From: Prorocentrum cordatum | Lineage: Eukaryota; Sar; Dinophyceae; Prorocentrales; Prorocentraceae | Length of the DNA: 64,000 bases | Assembly (NCBI GenBank): GCA_963575745.1 | Contig: CAUYUJ010022411.1 | Location: 20,001 to 84,000 of the forward strand | Reading direction: 5' to 3' | Shown here: positions 41,280-53,000 of the stretch, piece by piece | Layout: every line of letters starts with the position of its first letter | Position numbering within the stretch: position 1 is the first letter of the stretch | Program-made: the position numbers and the translations under genes | Notes under the pieces: generated by a model | What the model saw: the letters and a program-made list of their open reading frames with translations, nothing else | Database searches by the model: none | Told to the model about the DNA's origin: nothing

Positions 41280-41530
41280 TTGTGTGGTTTTGGGAAAATT
41301 GGAAAGATATTTGACAATTCATTTTGAGAAAGCAGATTTTTCGCACCTGTAAACGATTATGAGGGCCTCTCTGTCTTAGTATGAGCTCTGTAGGCGCATT
41401 TTTACTATCAAAACACTTGGCGCAACCATCTTCATGTCGACACAAAAAATCATTTTTTCTGGTAGCGCTGCAGCAGCGCTGCAGGTGCGTTTCTTGCCCT
41501 TTGCTCTTCGGATTTTGGACGCTGCCAAGT
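41280..41530 (+). repeat. Class B2 fragment fused to a class D scrap
   Basis: B2 sequence from TTGTGTGGTTTTGGG to GACACAAAAAATC, then from about 41462 class D-like sequence (GCGCTGCAGCAGCGCTGCAGG, CTCTTCGGATTTTGGACGC). No tail. Confidence 0.7.
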
Positions 41531-41599
41531 GACTTGCAAAGCTTCCCGAAGCTAGCTGCTGGAAGCTTAACAGTAATTCCGGCGCGCTGGAGAGCTAGT
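41531..41599 (+). repeat. Interrupted A-type head
   Basis: GACTTGCAAAGCTTCCC, a head with two changes, runs to GAGAGCTAGT where a B head begins. Confidence 0.75.
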
Positions 41600-41930
41600 A
41601 CCTCGTAGAGCTCTTCGTTATCGATGAGCTAGAGGAATTCCGTCGCTGGGTGGAGCTAGTTGGCCGACCCGGCCAGAAAGGAGAAAGTGATAACTTTTGG
41701 GTGGTTTTGCAAATATTTGAAAGATATTTGACAATTCATTTTGAGAAAGCAGATTTTTCGCACCTGTGAAATGTTATAAGAGCCTGAGAGTCTCAATATG
41801 AGCTCTCTGGGCGCACTTTTACTTCCGAAACACTTGGGGGAACCAACTTTGTTTCGACATTAAAAAAATTCAATGTTGATTTTTTCGAGAATTGCCTCCA
41901 GAAGCTTTCTCTTTCGACTCCCAGCTCTCA
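41600..41930 (+). mobile_element. Class B2 module lacking its tail
   Basis: Head ACCTCGTAGAGCTC at 41600, B2 body with TTTTTCGCACCTGTG, ending at CCCAGCTCTCA where the next module begins (head damaged: CACGTAGAGCTC). Confidence 0.75.
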
Positions 41931-42325
41931 CACGTAGAGCTCTTCGGCATCGATGAGCTAGAGGAATTCCGGCGCGGGGTGGAGCTAGTTAGCCCAGCCG
42001 GCCGAGGCGACAATGTGACAACTTTTGGGTGGTTTTGCAATTTTTTGAAAGATATTTGACAATTCATTTTGAGAAAGCAGATTTTTACTCCGAGCATTGA
42101 GATATAAACTTTGTTCCCTGAGCAGCTCAGCCCTCTAGAGTCATTTTCAGTACCAGTTCACTTGGAGGAACCGACTTCATGTTGACTCCGAAAAATCTCA
42201 ACTTGAAGTTTTTGTAAAAAAGCTCCCAGAAGCTCCCGCTTTGATGCTGAGATCTCTCACGGATGCAAGGAGCTCTACGAGGTTCCCGGCGGTGCCCAGA
42301 TTGACGGTTCACTGCCGGCGCCAGT
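41931..42325 (+). mobile_element. Class B1 module with damaged head
   Basis: CACGTAGAGCTC replaces ACCTCGTAGAGCTC. B1 body with ACTCCGAGCATTGAG; tail GGCGGTGCCC / TTCACTGCCGG with two changes; CAGT at 42325. Confidence 0.8.
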
Positions 42326-43326
42326 TCCGGCGCGCTGGAGAGCTAGTTGGCTCGAAAAATCTCGACTGAACTTTTCACAACTTTTGGTCGGTTGAAAATT
42401 TTGTTCTCGAAATTCAACGATTCGTTTGAGCTCTAGTATTTTTTCCCGTGATATTCGATCTTATTCCCGCTCGCCATCTTGATCTCAGCTCGATCGGGTG
42501 GGTATTACTGCCGAAAAGCGTCATGGCGGGATCGGCCGTTTCGAGTCATCTTGACACGCACTGACGGTTATCTGAACATAACTCTGGCTTTAGGCCAGTT
42601 ACAGAGCTGGTCAGCTCAGCTAATCGATGTAGAATGATTAGGCGCGTTCGCCTGTTGAATCCAGAGGTCTGAACTCGGTCTGTGAGCCGAGCTAGGTTCG
42701 CAAACCTATTCGTACTATTCGAGTCATCTTGACAGGAACTCTCGGTTTTCTGTACTTAACTCGAGCTGTAGGACAGCTACAGAGCTGATATTTACAGAGA
42801 CCGATTCAGAATCATCAGTTGCGTTCGTCTGTCGAATCCAGAGCTCTCAACTCTGTTTGCTGCCCGATCTAGAATCGCGAAACTATTTCTATTGGTCGAG
42901 TCATCTAGAGAAGTGCTTCCGATTTTTCTTCACTGAACTCGCGCTGAGGGGAGCTACAGTGCTGGTGGTCACAGAAATCGATTTAAAGACATCAGGCGCG
43001 TCCGCCTGTCGAATGCAGAGCTCGGAACTCGGTCTCCTGCCCGAATTAGGTTTGCGAAACTACTGTATTGTTCGAGTCATCCTGAGAGGTGCTATCGGTT
43101 TTCTGCACTTAACTCGGCCTGTAGGGGGGCTGCAGGGCTGGTAATGACAGGAGTCGATTCGCAGACACCATACGCGTCTGCCTGTCACATTCAGAGGTCA
43201 AAAAATATTCACTATAAGTCGGAATGTTGGTAGGTGCTGTCGGTTTTCTCAACTTGAGTCGAGCTAGGAAGCTCTACGAGTCCCCCGGCGGTAACCAAGG
43301 TTGACGGTTTACCGCCGGCGCCCAGT
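42326..43326 (+). mobile_element. Class A module, divergent subtype
   Basis: It resumes at TCCGGCGCGCTGG. Leader variant GGGTGGGTATTACTGCC; last monomer with GGTCAAAAAATATTCACTATAAG; loop CCAAGGTTGACGG; CAGT at 43326. Confidence 0.85.
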
Positions 43327-44422
43327 TTTGTTCTCGAAATTCAACAATTCGTTTGAGCTCTAGTATTTTTTCCCGTGATATTCGATCTTATTCCCGCTCG
43401 CCATCTTGATCTCAGCTCGATCGGGTGGGTATTACTGCCGAAAAGCGTCATGGCGGGATCGGCCGTTTCGAGTCATCTTGTCACGCGATGTCGGGTTTCT
43501 CAAGATAACTCGAGCTTCAGGACAGCTAAAGAGCTGGTAAGCACAGCTCATCGATCCAGAATGATCAGGCGCGTTCGGCTGTTCAAGCCAGAGGTCTGAA
43601 TTCGGTCTGCTAGCCGAGCTAGGTGCGCAAACCTGTTCGTATTATTCGAGTCATCTTGACAGGCGCTGTCGGTCTTCTTTACTTATCTCGAGCTACAGGA
43701 CAGCTACAGAGCTGATACGTACAGAATCTGATTCAGAATCATCAGTGGCCGTTATCTGTCGAATCCAGAGCTCTGAACTCGGTCTGCTGCCCGATCTAGA
43801 ATCGCGAAACTATTCGTATTGTTCGAGTCGCTTGCGAGATGCTGTCGGTTCTCTGCACTTAACTCGGGCTCTAGGGGGGCTGCAGAGCTGGTAATCACTG
43901 GAATCGATTCGAAGACATCAGGAGCGTTCGCCTGCGGAATCCAGAGCTCCAAACTCGGTCTGTTGCCCGAACTGGGTTCGCGAAACTATTCGTATTGTTC
44001 GAGTCATCCTGAGAGGTGCTGTCGGTTTCCTGCACTTAACTCGGCTGCAGGGGGGCTGCAGGGCTGGTAATCACAGGGATCGATTCGAAGACATGAGACG
44101 CGTCCGCCTGTCGCATACAGAGGTCTGAACTCGGTTTGATACTCGAACTAGGTTTGCCAAACTATTCGTATTGTTCGAGTCATCTTGAGAGATGCTGTCG
44201 ATTTACGCACGTAACTCGGGCTGTAGGAGAGCTAGAGAGCTCGTGCAGAAGACAATCTAGAAGCATCGGGGGCGCTTGGCTGTTGTATCCGAGAGGTCTC
44301 AGATTGCCTGGGCTGAAAAAGTATTTTTTCTGTGTAATTTCTTTTGACATTATATGTTGTCAGGAAGCTCTACGAGTCCCCCGGCGGTAACAAAGGTTGA
44401 CGGTTTACCGCCGGCGCCCAGT
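43327..44422 (+). mobile_element. Class A module, resumed body
   Basis: It resumes at TTTGTTCTCGAAATTC. Six monomers including the GGCTGTAGGAGAGC variant; loop CAAAGGTTGACGG; CAGT at 44422. Confidence 0.85.
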
Positions 44423-45650
44423 TCGACCAGGCGAAATTCCGGGAAGATATTTGATAATTGATTTTCAGAAAGCAGATTTTTCGCACCTTTGTAGGTGCAC
44501 TTTTACGATCAAAACACTTGGAGGAACCATGACTCGTAGAGCTTCCCCAAGCTAGTTGCTGGAAGCTTAAGAGTAATTCCGGCGCGCTGGAGAGCTAGTT
44601 GACAAGGAAAATCTCGACGGAACTTTTGCTGACTTTTGCTCGGTTAAAAATTTTGATCTCGGAGTTTGAATTTCGTTAGAGCTCTTCATCTCAGCTCGAC
44701 CGGGTGAATATTACTATCGAAAAGCACTGCGGCGGGATCGGCCGTTCGAGTCATCTTGATACTCGCTGACGGTTTTCTGAACATAACTCGATCTTTAGGA
44801 CAGCTAAAGAGCTGCTAAGCACAGCTAATCGATGTAGAATGCCTGTTGAATCGAGAGGTCTCAACCCGGTCTGTTAGCCGAGCTAGGTCCGCAAACCTAT
44901 TCGTATTATTCGAGTCATCTTGACAGGAACTCTCGGTTGTCTGTACTTAACTCGAGCTCTAGGACAGCTACAGAACTGATATTTGCAGAAACTGATTCAG
45001 AATCATCAATTGCGTTTGTCTGTCGAATCCTGAGCTCTGAACTCGGTTTGCTGCCTGATCTGGAATCGCGAAACTATTCGTATTGATCGAGTCATCTTGA
45101 GAAGGTGCTCTCAGTTTTCGTCACTCAACTCGCGCTGAGGGAGGCTATAGTGCTTGATCAGGAGAGATCAGGCGCATCCGCGTGTCGAATCATGAGCTCG
45201 GAACGCCGTCTGCTGCCCGAACTAGGTCCGCGACACTACTATATTGTTCGAGTCATCCTGAGAGGTGCTGTCGGTTTTCTGCACTTGACTCGGGCTGTAG
45301 GGGGGCTGCAGGGCTGGTAATGACAGAAGTCGATTCGCAGACATCAGACGCGTCCGCCTGTCGCATTGAGAGGTCAAAAAATATTTACTATGAGTCGGAA
45401 TGTTGGTAGGTGCTGTCGGTTTTCTCAACTTAAATCGAGCTTGGAAGCTCTACGAGTCTCCCGGCGGTAATCAAGGTTGACGGTCTACCGCCGGCGCCCA
45501 GTCTTCATGTCGACACGAAACAATCAGTTTTTCCCTCTTTCAAGAAATGCCAGAAGCTCTCTCTTTCGTCTCTGAGCACTCTCACGCGTGGAAGGAGCTC
45601 TACGAGGTTTCCGGGGGTGACCAGGTTGACGGTTCACCGCCGGCGCTAGT
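44423..45650 (+). mobile_element. Class B2 module interrupted by a class A module
   Basis: The first part (44423-44530) has internal deletions and ends GGAGGAACCAT. It resumes at 45503 as CTTCATGTCGACACG, restoring the B2 consensus. The tail has a changed left arm (CCGGGGGTGACC) and ends CTAGT at 45650. Confidence 0.85.
44531..45502 (+). mobile_element. Complete class A module nested in B2
   Basis: Head GACTCGTAGAGCTTCCC at 44531, 972 bp, leader shortened (TCGTTAGAGCTCTTCATC). Divergent monomers; loop ATCAAGGTTGACGG; CAGT at 45502. Target ACCAT|CTTCATG. Confidence 0.9.
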
Positions 45651-46284
45651 GGGCGCTACCAAGTGACTCGTAGAGCTTCCCTAAGCTAGTTGCTGGAAGC
45701 TTAAGAGTAATTCCGGCGGCGCGCTGCAGAGCTAGTTGAAGAAAAATCTCGACGGAACTTTGCTGACTTTGGGTCGATTGAAAATTTTGTTCTCGAAATT
45801 TGAACATTCGTTAGAGCTCTAGTATTTTTTCCTGTAATATTCGATCTTATTCCCGCTCGCCATCTTGATCTCAGCTCGACCGGGTACCTTTTACTGCTAA
45901 AAAGCACTGTGGCGGGATCGGCCGTTTCGAGTCATCTTGATACGGGATGACGGTTTTCTGAACATAACTCGAGCTTTAGGTCAGCTACAGAGCTGGTAAG
46001 CACAGCTAATACATTGAGAATGATCAGGCGCGTTCGCCTGTTGAATCCAGAGGTCTGAACTCGGTCTGCTAGCCGAGCTAGGTCCACAAACCTATTCGTA
46101 TTATTCGTCATCTTGATAGAAGCTCTCGGTTTTCTGCAGTTAACTCGAGCTATATGACAGCTACAGAGCTGGTAAGCACAGCTAATTCATTCAGAATGAT
46201 CATGGGCGTTCGCCTGTGGAAGCAAGGAAGCTCTACGAGTTCCCAGCGGTAACCAAGGTTGACGGTTTACCGCCGGCGCCCAGT
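45651..46284 (+). mobile_element. Shortened class A module after a class D scrap
   Basis: GGGCGCTACCAAGT (45651-45664) resembles the class D end. An A head (GACTCGTAGAGCTTCCC) follows at 45665. Only about one and a half monomers remain before the 3' inverted repeat and tail (GCGGTAACCAAGG / TTTACCGCCGG, CAGT at 46284), so most monomers have been deleted. Confidence 0.8.
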
Positions 46285-46311
46285 GGGCGCTACCAATGGA
46301 CGCTACCAAGT
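46285..46311 (+). repeat. Class D scrap
   Basis: GGGCGCTACCAATGG and GACGCTACCAAGT: two tandem copies of the short piece that also precedes heads at 27765, 41530 and 45664. Confidence 0.6.
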
Positions 46312-46709
46312 ACCTCGTAGAGCTCTTCGGCATCGATGAGCTAGAGGAATTCCGGCGCGAGGTGGAGCTAGTTGGCCCAGCCGGCCGAGGCGGACAATGT
46401 GACAACTTTTGGGTGGTTTCGCAATTTTTTGAAAGATATTTGACAAATCATTTTGAGAAAGCAGATTTTTCGCACCTGTGGACGACTATGAGGGTCTCTC
46501 TGTCTTACTATGAGCTCTGTAGGCGCACTCTTACTACCAATACACTTGGCGGAACCATCTTCATGTCGACACGAAAAAAATATTTTTTCTTTTCTTCGAG
46601 AAATGCTTTCAGAAGCTCTCTTTTTCGACTCCGAGCACTCTTACGCGTAAAATGAGCTCTGCGAGGTTTCCGGCGGTGGCCAGGTTGACGGTTGACCGCC
46701 GGCGCCAGT
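46312..46709 (+). mobile_element. Complete class B2 module
   Basis: Head ACCTCGTAGAGCTC at 46312, B2 body with TTTTTCGCACCTGTGG, tail hairpin with both arms altered (GGCGGTGGCC / GTTGACCGCC), CAGT at 46709. Length 398 bp. Confidence 0.85.
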
Positions 46710-46770
46710 ACCTCGTAGAGCTCTTCGGCGTCGATGAGCTAGAGGAATTCCGGCGCGGGGTAAAGCTAGT
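46710..46770 (+). repeat. Interrupted B-type head
   Basis: ACCTCGTAGAGCTC to GTAAAGCTAGT, 61 bp, followed at once by another B head. Confidence 0.8.
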
Positions 46771-47169
46771 ACCTCGTAGAGCTATTCGACATCGATGAGC
46801 TAGAGGAATTCCGGCGCGGGGTGGAGCTAGTTGGCCGACCCGGCCGAGGCGGACAATGTGACAACTTTTGGGTGGTTTTGCAAAAATTTGAAAGATATTT
46901 GACAATTCATTTGGAGAAAGCAGATTTTTCGCACCTGTAAACGACTTCGAGGGCCTCTGCGTCTTAATATGAGCTCTCTAGATGCACTTTTACTATCAAA
47001 TCACTTGGCGGAACCATCTTTATGTCGACATGAAAAAAATCATGTTTTTTCTTTTTCGAGAAATGCTTCCAGAAGCCCTCTCTTTTGATGCTGAGCACTC
47101 TTGCGCGTGCTAGGAGCTCCACGAGGTTCCGGGCGGTGACCAGGTTGACGCTCCACCGCCGGCGCCAGT
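46771..47169 (+). mobile_element. Complete class B2 module
   Basis: Head ACCTCGTAGAGCTATTCG at 46771, B2 body, tail CGGGCGGTGACC / CTCCACCGCCGG, CAGT at 47169. Length 399 bp. Confidence 0.85.
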
Positions 47170-47375
47170 TCGGCGAGTGGGCAAAATTTCGAAAAGGGGC
47201 GCGATCATACTATCTGCCACCTGGCTCAGCCGATTTTGAAGCTCAAAGGATTCGTTTGGGCTCATAATTGCGTAGAACGAAGCTTTCATAGAAGTTCTCT
47301 CTCGGATTCTTAGATCATGCCGTCGAGAAATTCTGCTCAGCAAAGCCAGGATTCTGACCTCATGACATGAAACAT
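47170..47375 (+). other. Unclassified 206-bp segment
   Basis: It begins TCGGCGAGTGGGCAAAATTTCG after a CAGT and ends CATGACATGAAACAT before a B head. It does not match any class that I can align by eye. It may be the resumed end of an element not otherwise present here. No coding evidence. Confidence 0.5.
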
Positions 47376-47742
47376 ACATCGTAGAGCTCTTCCGCATCGG
47401 TGAGCAAGAGAAATCCCGGCGCGGGGTGGAGCTAGTTGGTAGACCCGGCCAGAAAGGACAAAGTGTTAACTCTTGGATGGTTTTGCGGAAAATTGGAAGA
47501 TATTTGAGAGTTAATTTTGAGAAAGCAGAGTTCTCGCACCTGTAGTGGGTTATTGCTTGTCCGCCAGTAAAAGTTCCAGGTCTGTAGGTGCAGTATTACC
47601 ATCAAAACACTTGGGGGAAGCGACGTTGGATAAAAACAGGAAAAACGTGATTTTTCGATGTGTTGCGAGAAGCGCGGATGAGAAAAGAGCTCTAGAAGGG
47701 TCCCGGCGTAACCTGGTTGACGGTTCACCGCCGGTTCCCAGT
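47376..47742 (+). mobile_element. Class B3-like module
   Basis: Head ACATCGTAGAGCTC, one change, at 47376. Body with TTCTCGCACCTGTAGTGGG. Tail with one base missing in the left arm (CCCGGCGTAACC), TTCACCGCCGG and TTCCCAGT at 47742. Confidence 0.8.
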
Positions 47743-48915
47743 TCTGGGGCGCTGGAGAGCTGCCTGGCAAGAAAAATCTCGACGGACCCTTTGCTGATTT
47801 TTGGTCGGTTCAAAATTTTGTTCTGGAAATTCCTCAATTCGTTTGAGCTCTAGTATTTCTGTCCCGTGATATTCGATCTAATGTCCGCTCGCCATCTTGA
47901 TCTTAGCTCGATTGGGTAGATATTACTGTCAAAAAACACACTGGCGGGATCGACCGTTGCGAGTCATCTTGATACGTGCTCTCGGTATATTGGACTTAAC
48001 TCGAGATAGAGGACAGCTACAGAGCTGGTAAGCACAGCTAATCGATTCATAATGATCAGGCGCGTTCGCCTGTTGAATCTAAAGGTCTGCACTCGATCTG
48101 CTAGCCGAGCCAGGTCCGCAAACCTATTCGTATTATTCGAGTAATCTTTACAGGCGCTCTCGGTTTTCTGTATTTAAATCGAGCTATATGACAGCAACAG
48201 AGCTGATACTTATAGAAACCGATTCAGAATTATCAGTCGTGTTCGTCTGTTGAATCGAGAGCTCTGAACTCGGTCTGCTGCCCGATCTAGAATCGCGAAA
48301 CTATACGTATTGTTCGAGTCATCTTGAGAGGTGCTGTCAGTCTTCTGTACTTAACTCGGGCTGTAGGGGGGGCTACAGTGCTGGTAGTCACAGGAATCGA
48401 TTTAGAGATATAAGGCGCGTCTGTCTGTCGAATCCAGAGCTTGGAACTCGGTCTGCTGCCCGACCTAGGTTCGCGAAACTGTTCGTATTGTTCGAGTCAT
48501 CCCGAGAGGTGCTGTCGGTTTTCTGCACTTAACTCGGCTTGTAGGGGGGCTGCAGAGCTGGTAATCACAGGAATCGATTCGGAGACAACAGACGCGTCCG
48601 TCTGTCGCATTCAGAGGTCTGAACTCGGTTTCATACTCGAGCTAGGTTTGCCAAACTATTCGTATTGTTCGAGTCATCTTGAGAAGTGCTGTCGGTTTAT
48701 GCGCGTATTTCGGGCTGTAGGAGAGCTACAGAGCTCGTGCAGAAGACAATCCAGAAGCATCGGGGGCGTTCGTCTGTTGCATCGAGAGGGTTGAAATCGC
48801 TTGGGCTGAAAAATTGTTCGTCCTCTGCAATTGTTTTCGACATTATATATTGTCAGGAAGCTCTACGAGTCCCCCGGCGGTAAGAAAGGTTGACGGTTTA
48901 CCGCCAGCACCCAGT
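47743..48915 (+). mobile_element. Class A module, resumed body
   Basis: It resumes at TCTGGGGCGCTGG. About five monomers, 3' inverted repeat, hairpin with two right-side changes (CCGCCAGCACCCAGT), end at 48915. Confidence 0.85.
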
Positions 48916-49181
48916 TTGGGTTGTTTTGCTAATATTTGAAAGATATTTGGCCATTTATTTTGAGAAAGCAGATTTTTCGCACCTGTAGTGGGTTATGCCG
49001 CGTCTGCCAGTAAAATTTTCAGGCAAGTAGGTGCAGTATTATTATCAAAACACGTAGGGGAACTGACGTTGGATAAAAAACAGAAAAACGTGATTTTCCG
49101 AGTTTTCCGTTTTTCGCTCGAGAAGCTTTCTTCATGTGTTCTGAGAATCGCCGTGCAAGAACAGAGCTCTACGAGGTTCCC
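48916..49181 (+). repeat. Class B3 fragment ending at the LINE L-d junction
   Basis: It resumes TTGGGTTGTTTTGC. B3 body with TTTTCGCACCTGTAGTGGG, then GAGCTCTACGAGGTTCCC, and stops at the first bases of the hairpin left arm where LINE sequence begins. No right half of this tail is found downstream. Confidence 0.75.
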
Positions 49182-49998
49182 TAATGGACCTCGAGGCTCC
49201 CCTGAGGCTCGAGAGAAGGCTGATACTGAGGCGGTCGACATCGCGACCAACCCTATGCACCCCAAGTACGACCCCAAAGAGTCCGCCAAGCTTGCAATAC
49301 GTTATGCTATGATCCAGGAGCGTGCGACTGTGTGGGATATATCCTCAGAGGGTTTTGCTGCTGAGTTCAAGGGTGACTCATTACTTATCTGCTCCTGGCT
49401 ACATTGGAAATGGAGATGTGAGAATCGTGGCTACTGCAAGAGGACAGCTGCCATTATCGATTGTACCTTTGAGCTCGCTGCGTGTTTCAATCTGAGGCCT
49501 GCTGCCTTGGGACGTGGGATATGGAGACGTGAATTCAGGAAGGACAATACACGAGCGGATGAATTGACGCAGGAGGCCAGATGTGGCCGCACATGCTACA
49601 GAACTCATTGTTATTTATATCCATTCGAAACTTATCTCTTACCGTTCGCTATCAGGGGAGGCTTTGATGGCGGGGATGACCAGCAAGGATCAGGATGTGG
49701 TTTCTGGCTTCAGATCGGCTTAATCAATACTCAGTGCAATCCCAGTGAGATAGGCATCGCTTCCGCGAGAACCGTGGGCCCCTTCCCTGCTGGGCATGAG
49801 TTTGCTGTTTCTAGTGCCGTGCCCCTCGTTTGGAGGGATGTGGCCGAGGCCGCGTGGCTCCTTGAAGGAGCTACAGTCACAGAATGTGAATTGTCGGCAG
49901 CCGAAGCGCTGCTCAGCGCTGCCCGTGTGCTTCTGCGGGACCTGTCCTCGCCCAGCTGCACTCAGCTGGGAACGCGAGTCCAAACAAACAAAAACCAG
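49182..49998 (+). mobile_element. LINE L-d, 5'-truncated fragment of the first LINE family
   Basis: Only the region just before and through the permuted RNase H remains. The 3' end (AACAAACAAAAACCAGG) is A-rich and runs into ACCAGG, as expected if it entered a class B loop (GACCAGGTTGACGG). The rest of the loop is lost. Confidence 0.75.
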
Positions 49999-50025
49999 GG
50001 TTTTGTTGCTTTGATGAATGTCTGA
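49183..50025 (+). pseudogene. LINE ORF2 fragment with complete permuted RNase H (L-d)
   Basis: The frame is open upstream into module sequence (ATG at 48988), but LINE homology starts at about 49183. The motif order is FKGDSLLICSW, then RKDNTRADELTQEA, then IRGGFDGGDDQQGSGCGFW, then TECELSAAEAL. This is the same permuted order as L-c. The frame continues past the A-rich end (to 50025), so the native stop is lost. No reverse transcriptase. Confidence 0.85.
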
Positions 50026-50038
50026 TCGGCTGTGGCTT
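49999..50038 (+). other. Junction segment between L-d and L-e
   Basis: About 40 bp (TTTTGTTGCTTTGATG and onward) that I cannot assign to a module or LINE. Confidence 0.4.
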
Positions 50039-53000
50039 TGATCAATGCAGTAAAACGGCATTGTATGGCCGTGGAACACGTTTTGGGTAGCGTTCCAACC
50101 AGCTCTTACACCATTCTCTAACCTGTTCCAACACCTTTGCATTCTCACATGTTGTGTTGCATCCTTTTCCTTGTTCCTGCATCCTATTCCGATGCCTATG
50201 CCTCAGTGGCTCGGCAGTGTGATGATAAGAGGTGCCTTCGTCGTACGACCTGGAAGGCCAAGGAGGAGACGGAGGAGGAGGACAAGGTTCTTGATTACCT
50301 GTGTATTCCGAGCTCCTGGGAAAGGCCTCGGTGGGAGGTGTCGTGGTTAAGGCCAACACTCAGGGGCTCCGTGGACCCCAGAAAGACCCGCCTGTCGGAC
50401 CATGCCCTGCTCACCTTGCTTGTCCCCGAATCGGCCGCTCCGACTCGACGTTGGAGAACGAAGCCGCGACAGACGTTCACTCATTGGTGCTGCGACGAGG
50501 CCTCGGAATTGCAAGTTTCGGCTAACCTTGATCGTCGTTTGCACGCTGCAGCTCGTTACCCATCTGGTCTCTGCCCGGATGAATTGGCTCCTGTTATCTT
50601 GGATGCATGTACACAGGACAAGGAGTCATGCACCAATGTCCCAAAGGAAATGCAGATCCCCAAAAAGACAGATCGTCATACGGAACTTGATGATGAATAT
50701 CGCCGACTGCGTCGTGAAGGAGGGGAGGAGGAGGAGCTCATCAGGGTTACGAAGGAGAGAAGGAAGGAGATGCGTGCACACACTCGTCGTCGACTCGAAT
50801 ACGATCATCGTGACGGGAAGCTCGCTCGGACGGTGGTGGACTAATTGAGTTATGACAATGTGCTCACGGAGGATAGGGAGTTGTGGGAGAAGGCGCTCTT
50901 TGCTCACGGGTTCGCTAAGTACCACTGTGCTGCGCAAGGGATACGTAACGTGGGGAGTGTATCGAGGAGAGGAGGAGGAGGAGGTTGCAGGACACGAACA
51001 CTGTGGACGTCTCCCCCATTTCCATGTCCGTATTGTTACAGGCACGATCACGCTTAAAGTGTGGTAAGGCGGTGGGTAAGGACGGAGTTTCTCCTTCTAT
51101 GTTGAAACGTATCACGTGGGTAGGTTTGCGTCATATTCTTCGGTTATTCCAGGACCTGTATCTTCAACGGTATCCTACTCCTCGGATTTGGTCTGAGTTG
51201 CTTGTGGTGTTGATGCCGAAAGCTAAAGATATCACTAAGTTGTCTGATACTCGTGCTCTCGTCTTACTTAGCAGCCTAAGCAAGTGATATACTTCATGTT
51301 TGGTTGAGATTGCTGAAGGTTATCTGAAAAGGGTCCCACACAATCTACATAACTACGGATTTTGCAAGGGAAGGCGCACGCACGAGATCACTGCCATGCT
51401 TAAGCATGTCACCACACGCGCTCTGGAGTGGGGGAAAGATGAGACCCTGCACCTCGCGTCATTAGATGTGCAGACTGCCTTTGATAACGTCACGGTTGAG
51501 AAGGCCATTCGGGCCTTGGATGCCATCCCTGGGTTCCCCAATGACCTTGCGTTGGCGCTGCTCGCTCCCAGTATCCTGGACACAGCGGACTTTTCCTTTC
51601 AGGACTCCACGGCGACGGTATTCCCTGGGATGCATGTGTACGTACTGCCATTGTGGAGGCCCCCTTCCTGTGGAAGTGTGTGACACTACTGATGTGGGAT
51701 AGGCTTGTACTGAATTGGGAGGAGGAGAAGCTGGGGTACGATTTGGGGGAGGACGCTGGTGGGAGGTATCTTACTCATGCGCTCTGGGCCGAAAACATTT
51801 TGCTTTTCTCGAAATCAAAGACTGAGCTCATACGTATGGTGGGGGACTTCTCGGACCAGCTGTATACACACGGTTTCAGATGGAAAGGTTCCTCACTGCA
51901 CTATCTTGCCTTTGGGGAGGACTCTGAAGGCGCCTCGACGGGGAACCTCGTTGTCCAGGTGAACGATCTCGGTGCCCTGTGTCTTCCGCGATGCTCTGAA
52001 ATTGAGTGCCTGGGTTGCCTGGTCACGACCAAGACTGACAAACACCATGATGTGGCTTGGAAATTGGCTTCGGGGTTGGAAGCGATTTAATCAGTTCCGC
52101 AAGTTTTATACGAATCGTGCTGTACCCTTCCAGAAGAAAATCAAGCATTATGAATCTAGGTTGCGTAGTTTTGTACTTTTCTGTGTTGAAGGCATGCCAG
52201 CGGACCACCGCACCTTGAAACAGTTGCACACGTGGGAAGGTAAAATATTGTTCTATGGTACGCCGCCCGAAACCTGCCGACATGGATTGGAGTATATACT
52301 TTTGCAACTGGTACAAACGTGGGCGGCGTATGCTCCTGGAATTGGGACGGCCGTCTCTTGTGCAGCTATTCTTGTTTCGTCAGTGGCAGTGGGCTCAGGA
52401 CTGTACGTTTGCTGTGAAACGCCTGAACCCAACGCCCGCGCATATTCCTCCAGGTACTTTTGATTCTTCAGGCAAGCCTGGCCCCAACGTCTTTGCTGCG
52501 TGTGAGCCGCCGCCGGCCAGGAGACAACGTCAGGATGAACCCATGTATGTGCTACCAAGTATTGTGTGCTCGGCATCAATGGGAAGTCATCCTGACGGCT
52601 GTGAGACGATGCATGCTGTTGATTCCTTTGAGCTCCCTGGTTCTCAGACACAATTACCCGCGCATCGGCGCAATCTGAGTTCCCAGATGCATAAGCGTGC
52701 AAAGACACCCCATCCATCTCAGGATTCTCTGTCGCAAAAGCGTTCCTCTGTTGAGTTGCCGTCGCAGGAAATCGCTGCAAACAAGCGGCGACGGGTGGCT
52801 CCACCTCATCATCGTAGCACAGGGGACTCGCATATGCAGGCTAGAGGATGTATTTTTGCATGGTCGGGGGAGTGGACTGACCGACGGCAGGCCTTCATTG
52901 CATCGCTGCCTTGGAAAGATCGCCCATTAATGACGCGTCGGCATGAGGGGGGGAGACCACTGGCGTTGAGAAACTTCCATTCCATTTTCGAGTTGGTATC

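Noticed and set aside
1150-49000. Regularly recurring hairpins as a CRISPR array or bacterial integron attC sites
   Set aside because: Intervals are 0.3-1.2 kb of related repeat sequence, not unique spacers or gene cassettes, and the setting is eukaryotic LINE-rich DNA. The hairpin likeness to attC is kept only as a mechanistic analogy.
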